DNA from: Candidatus Zixiibacteriota bacterium
GTDB lineage: Bacteria > Zixibacteria > MSB-5A5 > JAABVY01
Direction: 5' to 3'
Assembly (NCBI GenBank): GCA_011056555.1
Contig: DSEQ01000002.1
Coordinates: 19,273-83,272, forward strand
DNA length: 64,000 bases
In this document: piece by piece, positions 37,348 to 46,469 of the stretch
Layout: every line of letters begins with the position of its first letter
Position numbering within the stretch: the stretch's first letter is position 1
Made by a program: the position numbers and the translations under genes
The notes under the pieces: generated by a model
Database searches by the model: none
Told to the model about the DNA's origin: nothing
The model's input: only the letters and a program-made list of their open reading frames with translations

Positions 37348-38610
37348 CTAACAGTCGGGAGTCCCGTCCGCATCGGTGTCACAGGGCAGATTACCCCCGA
37401 TGAAGATATAGTTTATAACCCAGACCGCATCACTTATATTAACGCTGCCATCACAGTTGCTATCCCCGGATTCGAGCGGGCTGGGCTCCTCTCCCCCTAT
37501 GAAAACATAGTTGACAATATTGACGGCATCGCTGATATTCACGATCATATCGTCATTGACATCGCCACAAATATATCCCGGCCCGATTCTATTTACATCA
37601 GCCGACTGGGGACCGTCGCCCACGTAATAGGTCTTCAAAACATTTCCGGCTGAATCCATTTCGGTGATATTGTCAGCCCCGAAATTCAGGCTGAAGACAG
37701 TGCTGTCCGACGCAGGCGCAACCGAAATTACACCCAGGTCTGTAGTAAGCGGATTCGTCTCTCCATGGAGCATGACAGCATTGATCGGATCATAGGTATA
37801 AACCTCCCCCTTGTCGAACCACCCCCCGGCAGCCAGAAAACCGACCCTGTCTTCAGTGACTAATACATCCGTGGGAGGAAATAGCGATGTCGCTGTCTGG
37901 AAAGAATCTACAGCCGCGAGGCTTGCGGTGTCGACCATATAGAGCATTCCCGGAAGCCCCTCGTAATCGCCGGAACAAACGACATTGAGCCTGCCGTCGG
38001 GCCCGATATCCAGATCCTGTGGGTTTGTACCGACCGCAACATATTGAATAATACTGTCGCCTACATTATCCCAGACCGCCAGCTTTCCCGGGCCGTAGGA
38101 GGTATCAGACGGATTGAAGCCGCTGATAGTGATATATGTGCGTTCACCGATTGTCATCAGGCCCTGGGGGCGGGTTTCAAGCGCCCATTCGCCGGTTACC
38201 GAATTCAAATTGAGATTTATCTTCGCCAGTGTACTTGAAATAAAATTCGTGACCAGTAGAATGGTGTCATCCACAAAACTCATCGCCCATGGATTCCTGC
38301 CCGAACCGAGATCTATCACATCCTCCACAATCTCGGACTCAATATCGACTATATACAGGTCGTCAGATCCTGAGTTGACTACATAAGCCTTACCGTTCCT
38401 GCAAAGCAGAAAATTCGGTATCAGGCCCACGGTCACGAAGTTATTATCCACAATTCCGGTTTCCAGATCGACTTTACTCAATGTCTCCGCCAGTCCATTC
38501 ATGACGATCAATTCATCTGCCCGCAATGACGGAGCTGCGGCAAAAAGCAGCAGAACTGCCAGAAACAGTGCGATTTTCTGTTTATCGAGCATGTTTTCCT
38601 CCTGAGTCAT
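37348..38610 (-). CDS. Exported YncE-like beta-propeller protein with C-terminal dockerin type I pair
   Basis: Signal peptide KIALFLAVLLLFAAAPSLRA; repeating propeller blades (NGLAETLSKVDLETG, NSGSDDLYIVDIESE); GDVNDDMIVNISDAVNIVNYVFIGG ... GDSNCDGSVNISDAVWVINYIFIGG. Confidence 0.82.
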   Translation of the reverse strand: MTQEENMLDKQKIALFLAVLLLFAAAPSLRADELIVMNGLAETLSKVDLETGIVDNNFVTVGLIPNFLLCRNGKAYVVNSGSDDLYIVDIESEIVEDVIDLGSGRNPWAMSFVDDTILLVTNFISSTLAKINLNLNSVTGEWALETRPQGLMTIGERTYITISGFNPSDTSYGPGKLAVWDNVGDSIIQYVAVGTNPQDLDIGPDGRLNVVCSGDYEGLPGMLYMVDTASLAAVDSFQTATSLFPPTDVLVTEDRVGFLAAGGWFDKGEVYTYDPINAVMLHGETNPLTTDLGVISVAPASDSTVFSLNFGADNITEMDSAGNVLKTYYVGDGPQSADVNRIGPGYICGDVNDDMIVNISDAVNIVNYVFIGGEEPSPLESGDSNCDGSVNISDAVWVINYIFIGGNLPCDTDADGTPDC

Positions 38611-40819
38611 AAATGTAGCTTAGTCCAAATCTCAGAGCGTATGACCGTTCCGGCAATGGATAGAGTTCGATAATCTGGTATTCTTCGGAGAAGAGGTTGT
38701 CTATTTGGGCGCCCAGTGATATTTCGAACCTGCCTATCCTGTGGTTTATTCCGGCGGTCAAATCTGTCACGGTGTACGGGGGAAGAGATTTGGTATTGGC
38801 CCTGCGGATATAACGCTCCGAAACCCACCGGGTCTGCATCGAGATAAAAATCGTCCCCGGGCTGAGGCTCAATTTCAAATCAGACATTTTCCGCGGACGG
38901 AAAATAAGTAGATTATCATGCTGATTCGGCTCCCAGCTCCTGTCCCTGGGATCAGAAAGCGAGTATGAAAATGCTATGTTCACCAGGTTATTTGATGACT
39001 TCCATTCGGCATTCCATCGTACGGCTGCAACTCGGGCGGCTGACAAATTCCGCGGTGAATATTTGCCGTCAAACCTGCGCTCCCAGTAAATCAAGTCTTT
39101 TATGTAGGAGTGCTCGTATTCAAGCCCCAGGTTCCATCTTCCGGCGCATCTGAAAAGAAAGCGCAGCCCGGTTCTAAAATCCTCGGACTTTTCCGGCTTA
39201 AGATCCGGATTGCCGACCGAGAAGGCATCCTCACTCCAGAAAAGCGAAGCATAGGTGGGAGCGCGATAGGAGTTGCTGTAAGAAAAATGTAACATCAATT
39301 TATCACTTCTGCCTTTTTCCAGATCGACTCTTGCCAGGGGCGAAATCAGCGGCCGGAAAAGTTCTGACGCTGTCTGCGAGAAGGCCGCTTTCACGTTGAG
39401 AAAATCGAAGAACAGCCGCGCATCATTAATCCCCAGTCTTCCATTATAAGTCAGGTTGGATTCCATTCTGTCTTCGCCAACCTCAATCGGCTCCTGCTCA
39501 TGACCGAGCATATATTTCTGCTTGAAACGGTCGAAATTCAAACTCAGCCTGGCTGAAAGAAAGTGGTCAGGATCAAATATATACCTGGGATTCAGATTAA
39601 AACTCAACCTGCTGTCACGATATTTGCTGTCGTAGGGTATGAAGCTGTCATAGTCCGTAAAATGCTGATGCGAAAGGTAATACTGCGTGGAAGCGGACAG
39701 CTTTACATTTTTCAAAGGAGAAAGTTCTGTGCCAAGGTTCCATGTCCGGAACGATTCTGATTTTCCGGCTGTGGGGGTGAGAGAATACATGGCGCCCGGT
39801 AATCCCGCCCGGGAGCCGACATCCGAAAAGGTCAGGTATACATTATCGTGCCGATTGATTTTGTAGTTAAGGCTGGCAAACCTGCTGTCAAGATCTCGAT
39901 AGTTGTTCTGGCGCATACTCTCGCCCGCCTTGGGATCGTTATACTTGAAATCATTTGAGGCCGTATTTCTAGAGAACACAAAAAGCCCGGATAATTTTTG
40001 ATGAAAGATGTTCTGGATCGTCATATTGGTCTCGTCGAAATTGAAGCTTCCGAGGCTCTTCTCGAAGCCAATTTCTCCCTCAAACTCCGCTTTGCGGGTA
40101 ACAATATTTACAGCCCCTGCCAATGACCCGGTGCCCATCTCGGCGCCTGCGCCATCGGTATAAATCTCAATCTGCTTTACAGCTTGTTTGGGTATGCTGT
40201 TTAAGTCGAACTCCCCTGTGAGACGGGAATTGACCGGCATACCGTCAATAAAAATCCCTGTATGCTTGGCGGGGGCTCCGGCAATGGATAGCGAGGCGGT
40301 CTGATTCGTTCCGCCGGCCCGGGAAACAATAATCTGGGGCATAAATTCCAGTATCTCCGCGACAGTGCGGGCGTTTCTGAATTCCGGCGAACTGTCAGCG
40401 ATGACGACCTTCCCGGCAGCTTCTCCATCAGAAGCCGCCACAACGATCTGGTCCGGATCATAATAGACTCTTTTTTCAAGAGCGAAATCCTGCCTGGTTG
40501 AGAGCGCCGCCTCAAGCGATACCTTTTCCGATCTGACGGATTCGTATGCCTCGGCGTGAACTTCAATGGTCACCGATTCATATTTGAGATTATAGATCTG
40601 GTAGCGGCCGTCCTTGTCGGTCCTGACAATACGCCCTTCGGGGACTATCTGCACCGTGGCATTCTCGATCGGCAGTCCAGACTCAAGGTCAGTGATACAG
40701 CCCCAGAGCGAAAGACCGGACCGTGCGAAAACCGCGATCGGTATAAGTATGAGCAACGTCAGAAATAAAAATGCCGGTTTGAATCCCGGCGAAAGAAGCT
40801 TTGCAGTTTTATCGGTCAT
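38582..40819 (-). CDS. TonB-dependent outer-membrane receptor, BtuB-like
   Basis: CarboxypepD_reg-like N-terminal domain, plug (TVAEILEFMPQIIVSRAGGTNQTASLSIAGAPAKHTGIFIDGMPV), beta-barrel ending in YALRFGLSYIYDSG; preceded by cobalamin riboswitch. Confidence 0.9.
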   Translation of the reverse strand: MTDKTAKLLSPGFKPAFLFLTLLILIPIAVFARSGLSLWGCITDLESGLPIENATVQIVPEGRIVRTDKDGRYQIYNLKYESVTIEVHAEAYESVRSEKVSLEAALSTRQDFALEKRVYYDPDQIVVAASDGEAAGKVVIADSSPEFRNARTVAEILEFMPQIIVSRAGGTNQTASLSIAGAPAKHTGIFIDGMPVNSRLTGEFDLNSIPKQAVKQIEIYTDGAGAEMGTGSLAGAVNIVTRKAEFEGEIGFEKSLGSFNFDETNMTIQNIFHQKLSGLFVFSRNTASNDFKYNDPKAGESMRQNNYRDLDSRFASLNYKINRHDNVYLTFSDVGSRAGLPGAMYSLTPTAGKSESFRTWNLGTELSPLKNVKLSASTQYYLSHQHFTDYDSFIPYDSKYRDSRLSFNLNPRYIFDPDHFLSARLSLNFDRFKQKYMLGHEQEPIEVGEDRMESNLTYNGRLGINDARLFFDFLNVKAAFSQTASELFRPLISPLARVDLEKGRSDKLMLHFSYSNSYRAPTYASLFWSEDAFSVGNPDLKPEKSEDFRTGLRFLFRCAGRWNLGLEYEHSYIKDLIYWERRFDGKYSPRNLSAARVAAVRWNAEWKSSNNLVNIAFSYSLSDPRDRSWEPNQHDNLLIFRPRKMSDLKLSLSPGTIFISMQTRWVSERYIRRANTKSLPPYTVTDLTAGINHRIGRFEISLGAQIDNLFSEEYQIIELYPLPERSYALRFGLSYIYDSGGKHAR

Positions 40820-40860
40820 AAAGACTTCCCTCGCCCACGCAAGGTTTATATTTGCCTTCC

Positions 40861-41034
40861 ATAACCGGCAGGTCTCCTGACTTCACGGCATCAAACCCGG
40901 AGTTTAAAGCCTTCCCATCTGATGACAGTGGCTCTCCCGCAGATCTGCGGTTCAAACTCCAGTAGCGCGCATACAGTAGCGGGGCTGTGGCGGACTCTCA
41001 CCGCCTTCCCTGTTAGGCTGAATGCACCGGTTAT
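40861..41034 (-). promoter_or_regulatory. Cobalamin (B12) riboswitch
   Basis: Minus strand: ATAACCGG..., GGGAAGGCGGTGAGAGTCCGCCACAGCCCCGCTACTGT, GCCACTGTCATCAGATGGGAAGGC, GATGCCGTGAAGTCAGGAGACCTGCC; outer P1 stem CCGGTTAT/ATAACCGG orientation consistent. Confidence 0.96.
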
Positions 41035-41086
41035 ATATCTTCAAGATTAAAATATGGGCTGATTGCCCAGTGTCAAGCAAAAACAA

Positions 41087-42127
41087 CTATTGATATTCTG
41101 CGGCAAGCTGACCGCAGGCGGCTTTGATGTCAATACCTTTGGAGGCCCGTATGGTTACCGCCGGCGTGCGCGGGTAAAGGTAATCCCGGAATCTGTTTAT
41201 GTCATTTTCCGTGGAAGGCCGAAACTCCGAGGGCAGCCCGGGAGAGGGATTGTAATTGATAAGATTGATTTTGCATGGGATACCGTCCACAAATTTGACC
41301 AGCTTTTTTGCTGCGTTGATTGTATCTGTGATGCCGGATATTAGAAGATACTCGAAGGTCACCCGCCTGCGGCTTTGCGAGGTATGGTAAGTCAATGATT
41401 TTTTCAATTCATCGAGGGAGTATTTTCTGGTAATCGGCATCAGTCTGCGCCTGGTTTCGGGATCGGCCGAGTTCAGCGACACCGCCAGCCTGACCTTGAG
41501 GCCGTCGTCGGTCATGCGGTATATCCCGGGAACATGACCAGCCGTGGAGATTGTAATTTTGCTGTGGCCGATTCCAAACGCAAGCACTGACATGATAATT
41601 TCGACAGCAGTTTTGACGTTATCGTAATTCAGAAATGGTTCACCCATACCCATGAAAACCAGGTTGGAAATCCGTTCCTCCGGCTCGAGCGTCTTCTGCA
41701 CATGGGCCAGTTGCGACAAAATCTCACCCACCTCCAGGTTGCGCTTGAATCCGATCTGAGCGGTCTTGCAGAACTTGCACCCCAGGGGACATCCGACCTG
41801 CGAGGACATGCACAAAGTCAGGCGCGGATGGTCCGGGATTTTAACCGCCTCGATCAGGTTACCGTCCTCGAGTTCAAAAAGATACTTCACTGTTTGATCC
41901 CTGGAGACTTTGACCTCGAGCACTTTAGGAAGGCTGATCGAATAATTCAGCTCCATTTCGGCGCGCAGCTTCTTGGAGAGATTGGTCATGTCCTGGAAGT
42001 CGAAGATATTCTTCTGATACATCCACTGAAATATCTGGCGGCCGGAATATTTTTTGTATCCCAGATCGGCCATTAGATTTTCCAGCTCTTCAAGTGTCAG
42101 GCCATAAAGATTGCTTTTATCGGACAT
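41087..42127 (-). CDS. rlmN: 23S rRNA (adenine2503-C2)-methyltransferase RlmN
   Basis: SSQVGCPLGCKFCKTAQIGFKRNL; NLVFMGMGEPFLNYDNV; GHVPGIYRMTDDGLKVRLAVSLNSADPETR. Confidence 0.94.
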   Translation of the reverse strand: MSDKSNLYGLTLEELENLMADLGYKKYSGRQIFQWMYQKNIFDFQDMTNLSKKLRAEMELNYSISLPKVLEVKVSRDQTVKYLFELEDGNLIEAVKIPDHPRLTLCMSSQVGCPLGCKFCKTAQIGFKRNLEVGEILSQLAHVQKTLEPEERISNLVFMGMGEPFLNYDNVKTAVEIIMSVLAFGIGHSKITISTAGHVPGIYRMTDDGLKVRLAVSLNSADPETRRRLMPITRKYSLDELKKSLTYHTSQSRRRVTFEYLLISGITDTINAAKKLVKFVDGIPCKINLINYNPSPGLPSEFRPSTENDINRFRDYLYPRTPAVTIRASKGIDIKAACGQLAAEYQ

Positions 42128-42128
42128 A

Positions 42129-43436
42129 TTACCTTTTCTTGAAATTTATTGTCAATGGCACGCCCTCGAAACCGAACTTCTCCCGCAATCTGTTTTCCAG
42201 ATAACGCTTGTACTCATCCTTAAGGAATTTGGGATAATTGGAGAATATGATGAAGCGGGGCGGAGCGGTTTCAGCCTGGGTCATATAGAAGAGCCTTATA
42301 TATTTCCCGCGCACTGCCGCCGGATGACGTTTATTCACCACATCCACCAGGAATTCATTCAACACTGCTGTCTGAATTCGTTTGGTATATTCGCCGTAAA
42401 CATATTCCAGCCGCTCGAAAACCGTCTTCACTCTTTTACCGCTGATGGCAGACATAAACAACAGAGGCATATAGCTCAAGGTGGGCAGCTTTTCCTTGAA
42501 TTCCGCTCTGAAGCGGTCGGCGGTGATGTCGTCTTTATCCACCAGATCCCATTTATTCACACATATAACCATAGGCTTTTTGAAGCGCGCAATCTCTTCG
42601 ATTATCTGGATGTCCTGCTTGACAAGCCCGGTATGTCCCTCGATCAGAAGCGCGGCCACATCCGCCCGCTCCAGAGCCTTGACAGTTCGCAGGCTCATAA
42701 AGAACTCGAGGTTCTCCTTTATCTTTGATTTACGTCTCAGGCCGGCAGTGTCGATCAGGATATATTCCTTGCCGTCGGTTCTTATCTTCAGGTCAATAGC
42801 ATCCCGCGTGGTTCCCGGAATATCAGTAACTATTTGACGGGCCTTGCCCGCCAGAAAATTGACCACCGACGACTTACCCACATTGGGACGGCCGAGTATC
42901 GCCACCTTCAATGCTTCCGTTTCCGGTTCAGGCTGTTTCGCCGGTAATCTCTGGATGACTTCATCCAGAAAGTCGCCATAATTAAGACCGTTAGTTGAGG
43001 ATACCCCAATCGGTTCACCCAGTCCGAGCCGCATAAACTCATATTTTTCTGCCTCTATACTTTGATTGTCAGTCTTGTTGGCGATCAGGAGCACGGGACG
43101 TTTTCGTTTCAGAAGCAGGCGTGAAATCTCTATATCAAGTTCAGTCGGTCCCACCCTGGCATCGACCACGAACAGAATCAGGTCTGCCTCCTCGATCGCA
43201 ACCTCGGCCTGTTCACGTACCATGGTTTCAATCAAATCGGCCGAGACCGGAATAAATCCCCCGGTATCAATCAAATCGAACTCACGCCCGGACCATTCCG
43301 CGCGGCCGTAAATACGGTCGCGGGTAACCCCGGGAACATCCTCCGTTATCGCCAGGCGATCTCCAAGGATGCGGTTGAACATGGTCGATTTGCCTACATT
43401 GGGACGGCCTATGATTGCTACCAATGGCAAGGGCAT
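42129..43436 (-). CDS. der: Ribosome biogenesis GTPase Der
   Basis: Two GTPase domains (GRPNVGKSTMFNRI and GRPNVGKSSVVNFL), KH-like C-terminus. Confidence 0.96.
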   Translation of the reverse strand: MPLPLVAIIGRPNVGKSTMFNRILGDRLAITEDVPGVTRDRIYGRAEWSGREFDLIDTGGFIPVSADLIETMVREQAEVAIEEADLILFVVDARVGPTELDIEISRLLLKRKRPVLLIANKTDNQSIEAEKYEFMRLGLGEPIGVSSTNGLNYGDFLDEVIQRLPAKQPEPETEALKVAILGRPNVGKSSVVNFLAGKARQIVTDIPGTTRDAIDLKIRTDGKEYILIDTAGLRRKSKIKENLEFFMSLRTVKALERADVAALLIEGHTGLVKQDIQIIEEIARFKKPMVICVNKWDLVDKDDITADRFRAEFKEKLPTLSYMPLLFMSAISGKRVKTVFERLEYVYGEYTKRIQTAVLNEFLVDVVNKRHPAAVRGKYIRLFYMTQAETAPPRFIIFSNYPKFLKDEYKRYLENRLREKFGFEGVPLTINFKKR

Positions 43437-44725
43437 TATATGAGTCTCCTGAAAATCGGCATGAAAGTATTATATACAGAATAACATCCCGCTACTACAG
43501 GCAATTTCAATTTTTTTTCAAGCTCGGACGGTGTCCAGTCATCCAGAAACTGGCCCTCATCGTTCAGGCAGTTGGGCGGAAGAAACAGCATGTCGCCCAG
43601 ATCACCCGAGGCCATCAGGTCGCGGTAAAAATCCCTTCCGCCGAGCAGGCCGGAAACGGTGACTGACTTCCCCATCAGACGGTTTTCGATCGGTACAATC
43701 CGATATTCGAAGTTACCGACGTCCCTTAATTTTTTAGCAAATACCTGTTCGATTATTGGAGCCGCGAGTATTCCGGTTGCAATCGTTGCTTTCAATTTCC
43801 GTTTCAGCCGCATCCTCGGACACTTGCGGGAGGACGTGAGCTTGCGAACCATCCCCACACCGTTTTCAATCTGCGGAAAATCCTCATAATATCTTTTTGG
43901 CGGTATCGGTCTGTCAGTCAATAGGACGTATTCATCAGCCGGAAAGAGAAATCTGGTCCCAAGCTCTCGCAGATATGTCTTCTGCATCCCGTCGCATTGA
44001 TCCATGATCTCCCTTGCGTTTTCCGGAGTTACAGGATCGAGTTCGGGAAGCCGTTCTCTGTGCTCAGTTAGTCCCACCGGAACTATTGCCACCGACTTTA
44101 AACCGGGATAAAATGATGCCAGGTCGGCAACGGTTTTGGTTAGATGGAAACCGTCATTTATTCCGGGGCATACAACTATCTGTGCGTGCAATTGAATTTC
44201 CGCTTCGACAAGCCGTTTTATCTGCGGGAAAAGCGGCGGAATATTGGATTTTCCCAGCATGTATTTGCGAAGTTCTTCGTCAGTCGTATGCACCGAAATA
44301 TAAAGCGGAGAAAGACGCATCTCCACTATTCGCTCGAAATCCTCCTCGCTCAGGTTTGTCAGCGTGATATAGTTGCCATGCGTGAAGGAGAGCCGATAGT
44401 CTTCATCCTTTACATAAAGTGATTTTCGTAATCCTTTGGGCAACTGATGGATGAAACAGAAGATACACTTATTCTTACAGCGTTTAATCGGGTCCGGTTC
44501 GAATTCCAGTTCAAGCGGACCGTTTTCATAAACATCGTGACTGAATGACACATGCTTCCCATCCGGCTTCTCGACAACAATCTCCAGCTTTTCATCAGCT
44601 GAATGAAACTGGTAATCCAGGAGGTCATTTATTTCATGCCCGTTGATGGAGACCAGCTTGTCGCCCGGCTTTATATCCTTCATGGGACCCGGGTCCTGAT
44701 CTGATATTTTAACGATCTTCATCAT
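43436..44725 (-). CDS. DUF512 radical-SAM protein with N-terminal PDZ
   Basis: IKPGDKLVSINGHEINDLLDYQFHSADEKL; RCKNKCIFCFIHQLPKGLRKSLYVKDEDYRLSFTHGNYITLTNL. Confidence 0.92.
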   Translation of the reverse strand: MMKIVKISDQDPGPMKDIKPGDKLVSINGHEINDLLDYQFHSADEKLEIVVEKPDGKHVSFSHDVYENGPLELEFEPDPIKRCKNKCIFCFIHQLPKGLRKSLYVKDEDYRLSFTHGNYITLTNLSEEDFERIVEMRLSPLYISVHTTDEELRKYMLGKSNIPPLFPQIKRLVEAEIQLHAQIVVCPGINDGFHLTKTVADLASFYPGLKSVAIVPVGLTEHRERLPELDPVTPENAREIMDQCDGMQKTYLRELGTRFLFPADEYVLLTDRPIPPKRYYEDFPQIENGVGMVRKLTSSRKCPRMRLKRKLKATIATGILAAPIIEQVFAKKLRDVGNFEYRIVPIENRLMGKSVTVSGLLGGRDFYRDLMASGDLGDMLFLPPNCLNDEGQFLDDWTPSELEKKLKLPVVAGCYSVYNTFMPIFRRLI

Positions 44726-44743
44726 ATCCTTACAAATATAAAA

Positions 44744-44816
44744 AGCGCGAGACGGGGCTCGAACCCGCGACAGCCAGCTTGGGAAGCTGGGGCTCTACCA
44801 ACTGAGCTACTCGCGC
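44744..44816 (-). tRNA. tRNA-Gly (CCC anticodon)
   Basis: Reverse strand GCGCGAGTAGCTCAGTTGGTAGAGCCCCAGCTTCCCAAGCTGGCTGTCGCGGGTTCGAGCCCCGTCTCGCGCT folds as cloverleaf; anticodon loop TTCCCAA; U73. Confidence 0.93.
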
Positions 44817-44984
44817 CTGATTAACGAATATCTAACATCAGCCGCATTCCCTTGTCAAGAAAAATAATACGTATGCGGAGAGGATTGTTGATGGTATGAT
44901 AGTGGATTAGAGGACGAGAAGCTTTCTCTTCATCACATTTGCCCGGGCGTTGGCTATTTCTCTAATCTATCAATAGAAATTGAT

Positions 44985-45593
44985 TCAATGGCCGGGCTCA
45001 TCTCTGGCCGAAACAAACTTACCCCTGGATATTCTATTCAAATATTCTACAATCTGATTAATGTCCATTTCCAGCCAGCCTGAATCATTTGCGTTGTCCG
45101 AGCTATTTCTATCCTTTTCAATACCGTCTGAGCAGCACCGTATAATCAGGCCCTCGGCCTCGCGCAGAACCCGGAGAGATTCATCGAGCTGATAAATATC
45201 CAGCCCGGCATTGGACAACAGCACCAGGATCACCTCATATTTTTTTAGGCACGCTTCAATAGCCCTTTCCCACTGCCGGATGACATTTTCGCCCGGCTCC
45301 AGAGCCCGGCAATGAGCATAAAAACCTTGTCCCTGCCGGGAGATCACCGGATAGGCAGCGTAGGGAATAACATAGGCCCTGCCGCTCAATATATCCGCTT
45401 CGCCGGATAATCTCACCAGCCTGAGGCCGGATGTTTTGCTCCAGGCTTGAGTGAGAGGTTCAGAGAAATCAGATTCCATCTGCTGTAATACCAGAATGGG
45501 CAGATCAAATGAGGGATTAAGACCGGATAAGATTTCGTTTACCAGCGCCGGTCCTCCTAATGATGCGGCCAGAATTACAATCTTATTATCCAA
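44985..45593 (-). CDS. CheB methylesterase-like domain protein, probably catalytically degenerate
   Basis: IVILAASLGGPALVNEIL...DLPILVLQQMESDFSEPLTQ...VILVLLSNAGLDIYQ aligns with CheB xGASxGGP / QHM / GxD blocks. Confidence 0.65.
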   Translation of the reverse strand: MDNKIVILAASLGGPALVNEILSGLNPSFDLPILVLQQMESDFSEPLTQAWSKTSGLRLVRLSGEADILSGRAYVIPYAAYPVISRQGQGFYAHCRALEPGENVIRQWERAIEACLKKYEVILVLLSNAGLDIYQLDESLRVLREAEGLIIRCCSDGIEKDRNSSDNANDSGWLEMDINQIVEYLNRISRGKFVSARDEPGH

Positions 45594-45755
45594 AATGGAA
45601 CTTCCTTTTCTATTCTCTCTAAGCTTATCTTATCGGCAAAAAAGGGCATAAGCTTAGATGCGGCAACCATTCAGGCTGAGTATTTCCCATTGAATCCGCG
45701 AAATTCAGTTAGAAGGCACCAGCACCGGATACGGATTGCCGAGCAAAACGCTCTC

Positions 45756-46115
45756 TCAGAGCAAGCCTTTATCCTTCATGAAATTGTTCGTAATGCTCTC
45801 AAGGTACTCCCGGAGCTTGATTAGATTATCATTTATTTTCTCATGATCAATCTCATCGCTCAGCCATGAACTCTGGGGTAATTTCATTCCCATTTCTTCC
45901 AGGAACTTAGTTATGAACTGTACTGATTCCAGGGCCAGCGCCACGACTTCGGTTAAGTCCTTTTTTATGTGGGCCTGACGGATATTATAGGCCTTGAACT
46001 TGGCCGATGCCACAGCAAGATTAAGCGAGGTGAGACGGATTTCCTCCAGGAGGTCGATAATATTGCGGGGCACCTCAAGGGACCCGGGATTCATCTGTCT
46101 AATTTCTTTTTCCAT
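45756..46115 (-). CDS. Hypothetical helical protein in two-component cluster
   Basis: Start overlaps/abuts the response regulator stop; helical composition. Confidence 0.65.
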   Translation of the reverse strand: MEKEIRQMNPGSLEVPRNIIDLLEEIRLTSLNLAVASAKFKAYNIRQAHIKKDLTEVVALALESVQFITKFLEEMGMKLPQSSWLSDEIDHEKINDNLIKLREYLESITNNFMKDKGLL

Positions 46116-46468
46116 CAGATTTTGAGTAAACTCCTGATCTTCATTTTAAGCTCTCTCAGGTCCACTGATTTAATCACATAATCCTCGGCCAGCCATGATT
46201 GAAAGTTGTTTTTGTATGAGCTGTAGGCGGTGTTAAGAATAATCGGCAGGCCCTTATTTTGTTTCTTTAATTCGGACAACGTCTCCAGACCGTCCTTTCC
46301 AGTCATCTTGACATCAAGTATGACAATATCAGGCATTTCTTCGGAAACGCTTTGAAGAGCCGCCTGCCCGGAATCGGCCAGGCTGACATCATAGCCCTCG
46401 GAGCTGAGTTCCATGCTATAGAGCTTTCTAAAGTTCTCCTCGTCGTCAACGACTAATATCCTCGGCAT
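46115..46468 (-). CDS. Single-domain response regulator
   Basis: ILVVDDEENFRKLYSMELSSEGYDVSLADSG...DIVILDVKMTGKDGLETLSEL; start trimmed to MPRILV. Confidence 0.92.
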   Translation of the reverse strand: MPRILVVDDEENFRKLYSMELSSEGYDVSLADSGQAALQSVSEEMPDIVILDVKMTGKDGLETLSELKKQNKGLPIILNTAYSSYKNNFQSWLAEDYVIKSVDLRELKMKIRSLLKI

Positions 46469-46469
46469 A

